Shown: positions 7,526 to 8,646 of the stretch, in pieces
How the letters are laid out: every line of letters begins with the position of its first letter
Numbering within the stretch: the stretch's first letter is position 1
DNA from: Acidobacteriota bacterium
Lineage (GTDB): Bacteria; Acidobacteriota; Terriglobia; UBA7540
Reading direction: 5' to 3'
Assembly (NCBI GenBank): GCA_021784615.1
Contig: JAJYHU010000357.1
Coordinates: 1 to 8,646 of the forward strand
DNA: 8,646 nt
The notes under the pieces: model-generated
The model's database searches: none
Seen by the model: the letters and a program-made list of their open reading frames with translations, nothing else
Told to the model about the DNA's origin: nothing
Position numbers and translations under genes: made by a program

Positions 7526-7556
7526 TATATATCACAAGGAATACGGCACATTCCAA
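7526..7556 (-). promoter_or_regulatory. Candidate promoter of the efflux cluster, long 19-bp spacer
   Basis: On the minus strand TTGGAA (7556-7551) and TATATA (7531-7526) are separated by 19 bp, and TGA directly before the -10 gives an extended -10 element. A 19-bp spacer is longer than the 17-bp optimum and is typical of promoters switched on by MerR-type metal regulators. The boxes match 4/6 each, so the call is tentative. It is the best promoter-like site I find upstream of the small CzcI-like gene. Confidence 0.35.
7538..7554. promoter_or_regulatory. Dyad GGAAT-N7-ATTCC overlapping the -35 and spacer
   Basis: A 17-bp imperfect dyad (5-bp arms GGAAT/ATTCC, 7-bp centre) covers part of the -35 box and the first half of the spacer of the putative efflux promoter. 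The position suits a repressor or activator site. Its centre is about five bases into the spacer rather than mid-spacer, so it is not a textbook MerR operator. Confidence 0.3.
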
Positions 7557-7563
7557 TAGAAAG

Positions 7564-7579
7564 TTTGCCCCGCGGCAAA
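7564..7579 (-). terminator. Weak hairpin downstream of lpxD
   Basis: TTTGCC-CCGC-GGCAAA is a perfect 6-bp stem with a 4-base loop, about 54 bp past the lpxD stop. On the minus strand it is followed by CTTTCTATT, only moderately T-rich, so it would be at most a weak intrinsic terminator. It could equally be part of the control region of the next genes. Confidence 0.3.
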
Positions 7580-7632
7580 ATTGAAAGACCTCCCGCGAAA
7601 CAAAACCGTGTTCGCCCGGGCATCGCGAGCCC

Positions 7633-8646
7633 TTATTGGGTTGCGCGCGAGAACTTATCCGAAAGCTCCTTGACCTTCCGCGCAAGCTCCGGGAGACGGC
7701 TGAGGTGAGCGTAAATCTTCTTGAACTCGGACAAGGGACGGGCGGGCGTTCCCCACATCATTGATTCTTCCGGCACTACTTTGCTCGAAAGGATTCCCGC
7801 CTGCCCCCCGATCATAGCCCCTTTGCCGATGCGAGCCTGTTCGCCCACGCCCGCCTGTCCGCCCATCACCACATAATCGCCAATCTCGGCGCTCCCGGAA
7901 ATCCCGACTTGCGCCGCAACCACTGAGTGGCGTCCGATTTTGACGTTGTGCGCAATTTGCACAAGGTTATCAATCTTGGACCCCTCGCCAATCACGGTGA
8001 TCCCGAGCGAACCCCGATCCACCGTACTGTTCGACCCAATCTCCACATCGTCTTCGATCACCAGGCCTCCCAGTTGAGGAAACTTGTGGTAGCGCCCTTC
8101 AGCAAATACATACCCAAATCCGTCCGACCCGAGCACCGCTCCCGCATGAACAATAACCCGGTCGCCGATATGAACGCCCGCATAGACTGTGACCCGCGGA
8201 TAAAGCGCGCAATGGGAACCAAGCGAAACTCCCTGCCCCAGGAAGACACCCGCGCCTAAAACAGTCCCATCCCCAACGCTCGCCCCCCCCTCGATAACAA
8301 CCGAGGGGCCTATCGTGACGCCGGCTCCCAGCCGGGCGTCCGGCGCAATAATAGCCGTGGGATGAATTCCCGGATTGGTCGCGGGAAGCGGGCACAACAC
8401 CGTCGCAGCCCGCACAAAAGCCAATTTGGGATGCTCGACTGCAATGGTGGTCCGGCCGGCAATCGTCTCCCGCTGCTTGATCATTACACAACCGGCTTTG
8501 GAACTCGCGGCTCGCCTCAGCCCGCGATTTCCTTCTGCAAAGCTCAAGTCATTTTCCGCAGCAGTTTCAAGCGAAGCCACCCTTTGGATTTCCAGGTTGG
8601 GATCGCCGTCGACGCGTCCACCAACCAAACGTGCTATTTCTTCAAC
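7633..8646 (-). CDS. lpxD: UDP-3-O-acylglucosamine N-acyltransferase LpxD (5' end outside window)
   Basis: LpxD transfers a 3-hydroxyacyl chain from acyl-ACP to the 2-amino group of UDP-3-O-acylglucosamine, the third step of lipid A synthesis, in the cytoplasm. 338 codons are visible and the frame is open to the window edge, reading VEEIARLVGGRVDGDPN, the usual LpxD N-terminus just after its first residues. Only a few codons should be missing; the TTG at 8628 is not the real start. An N-terminal uridine-binding domain is followed by a left-handed beta-helix of hexapeptide repeats (IGPSVVIEGGASVGDGTVLG and onward). Key motifs: GSDGFGY, the DRGSL stretch, and NLVQIAHNV, whose His (codon 7950-7948) aligns with catalytic His239 of E. 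coli LpxD. A charged helix (FKKIYAHLSRLPELARKVKE) forms the C-terminal extension used in the trimer. It is a housekeeping gene and probably not co-regulated with the efflux genes 286 bp downstream. Confidence 0.97.
   Translation of the reverse strand, partial: VEEIARLVGGRVDGDPNLEIQRVASLETAAENDLSFAEGNRGLRRAASSKAGCVMIKQRETIAGRTTIAVEHPKLAFVRAATVLCPLPATNPGIHPTAIIAPDARLGAGVTIGPSVVIEGGASVGDGTVLGAGVFLGQGVSLGSHCALYPRVTVYAGVHIGDRVIVHAGAVLGSDGFGYVFAEGRYHKFPQLGGLVIEDDVEIGSNSTVDRGSLGITVIGEGSKIDNLVQIAHNVKIGRHSVVAAQVGISGSAEIGDYVVMGGQAGVGEQARIGKGAMIGGQAGILSSKVVPEESMMWGTPARPLSEFKKIYAHLSRLPELARKVKELSDKFSRATQ

Larger units (their letters stand above)
7347..7632. other. Non-coding gap between lpxD and the efflux cluster
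   Basis: These 286 bp contain no frame that looks like a gene. They hold a 16-bp hairpin near the lpxD stop, a promoter-like pair of boxes, a dyad overlapping that promoter and a 10-bp perfect palindrome GATATATATC (7524-7533). The leader from the putative -10 to the TTG start is about 180 bases, long enough to hold an RNA control element, but I see no known riboswitch. Confidence 0.5.

Noticed and set aside
8058..8491. Alternative frames within lpxD on both strands
   Set aside because: The hexapeptide-repeat LpxD frame is unmistakable and runs uninterrupted; the others are shadows.
1..8646. CRISPR array, insertion sequence, phage or toxin-antitoxin genes
   Set aside because: No regularly spaced repeats, no transposase or integrase motifs and no terminal inverted repeats were seen on reading the whole window.

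Overview
The window reads as a piece of a Gram-negative (diderm) bacterial chromosome of moderately high GC. LpxD, an enzyme of lipid A synthesis, and a three-part efflux pump spanning both membranes require an outer membrane. The wording of the LpxD C-terminus, the DsbA-like protein with its extra N-terminal domain, and the small His/Cys protein ahead of czcC remind me of Acidobacteriota. That is an impression from memory, not a computed assignment.

All well-supported genes lie on the minus strand, so transcription runs from the right edge to the left. At the right is lpxD, cut by the window edge (7633-8646). A 286-bp non-coding gap (7347-7632) follows, with a possible promoter and several small dyads. 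Next come a small membrane protein rich in His and Cys (6969-7346) and an RND heavy-metal efflux operon: the outer-membrane channel czcC (5558-6868), the periplasmic lipoprotein adaptor czcB (4374-5561) and the inner-membrane proton antiporter czcA (1231-4320). czcC and czcB overlap by ATGA; czcB and czcA are 53 bp apart. After a 260-bp gap with a plausible promoter and a 16-bp palindrome lies a DsbA-like thiol:disulfide oxidoreductase (77-970). At the far left a short frame on the plus strand may be the tail of a convergent gene.

The three pump proteins should form one complex: CzcA takes up divalent cations such as Zn, Co, Cd or Ni from the periplasm or cytoplasm in exchange for protons, CzcB links it to the outer membrane, and CzcC is the exit duct. 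The small protein resembles CzcI of Cupriavidus in position and composition and could sense, bind or modulate metal at the membrane. The DsbA-like protein may protect or oxidise periplasmic thiols, which thiophilic metals attack, but its own putative promoter leaves the functional link open. No metal-responsive regulator is visible.

The most interesting points are the small CzcI-like protein, the control region in front of it, and the DsbA-like gene with its palindrome. I found no CRISPR array, insertion sequence, tRNA or rRNA, and no clear new multi-gene system beyond these.
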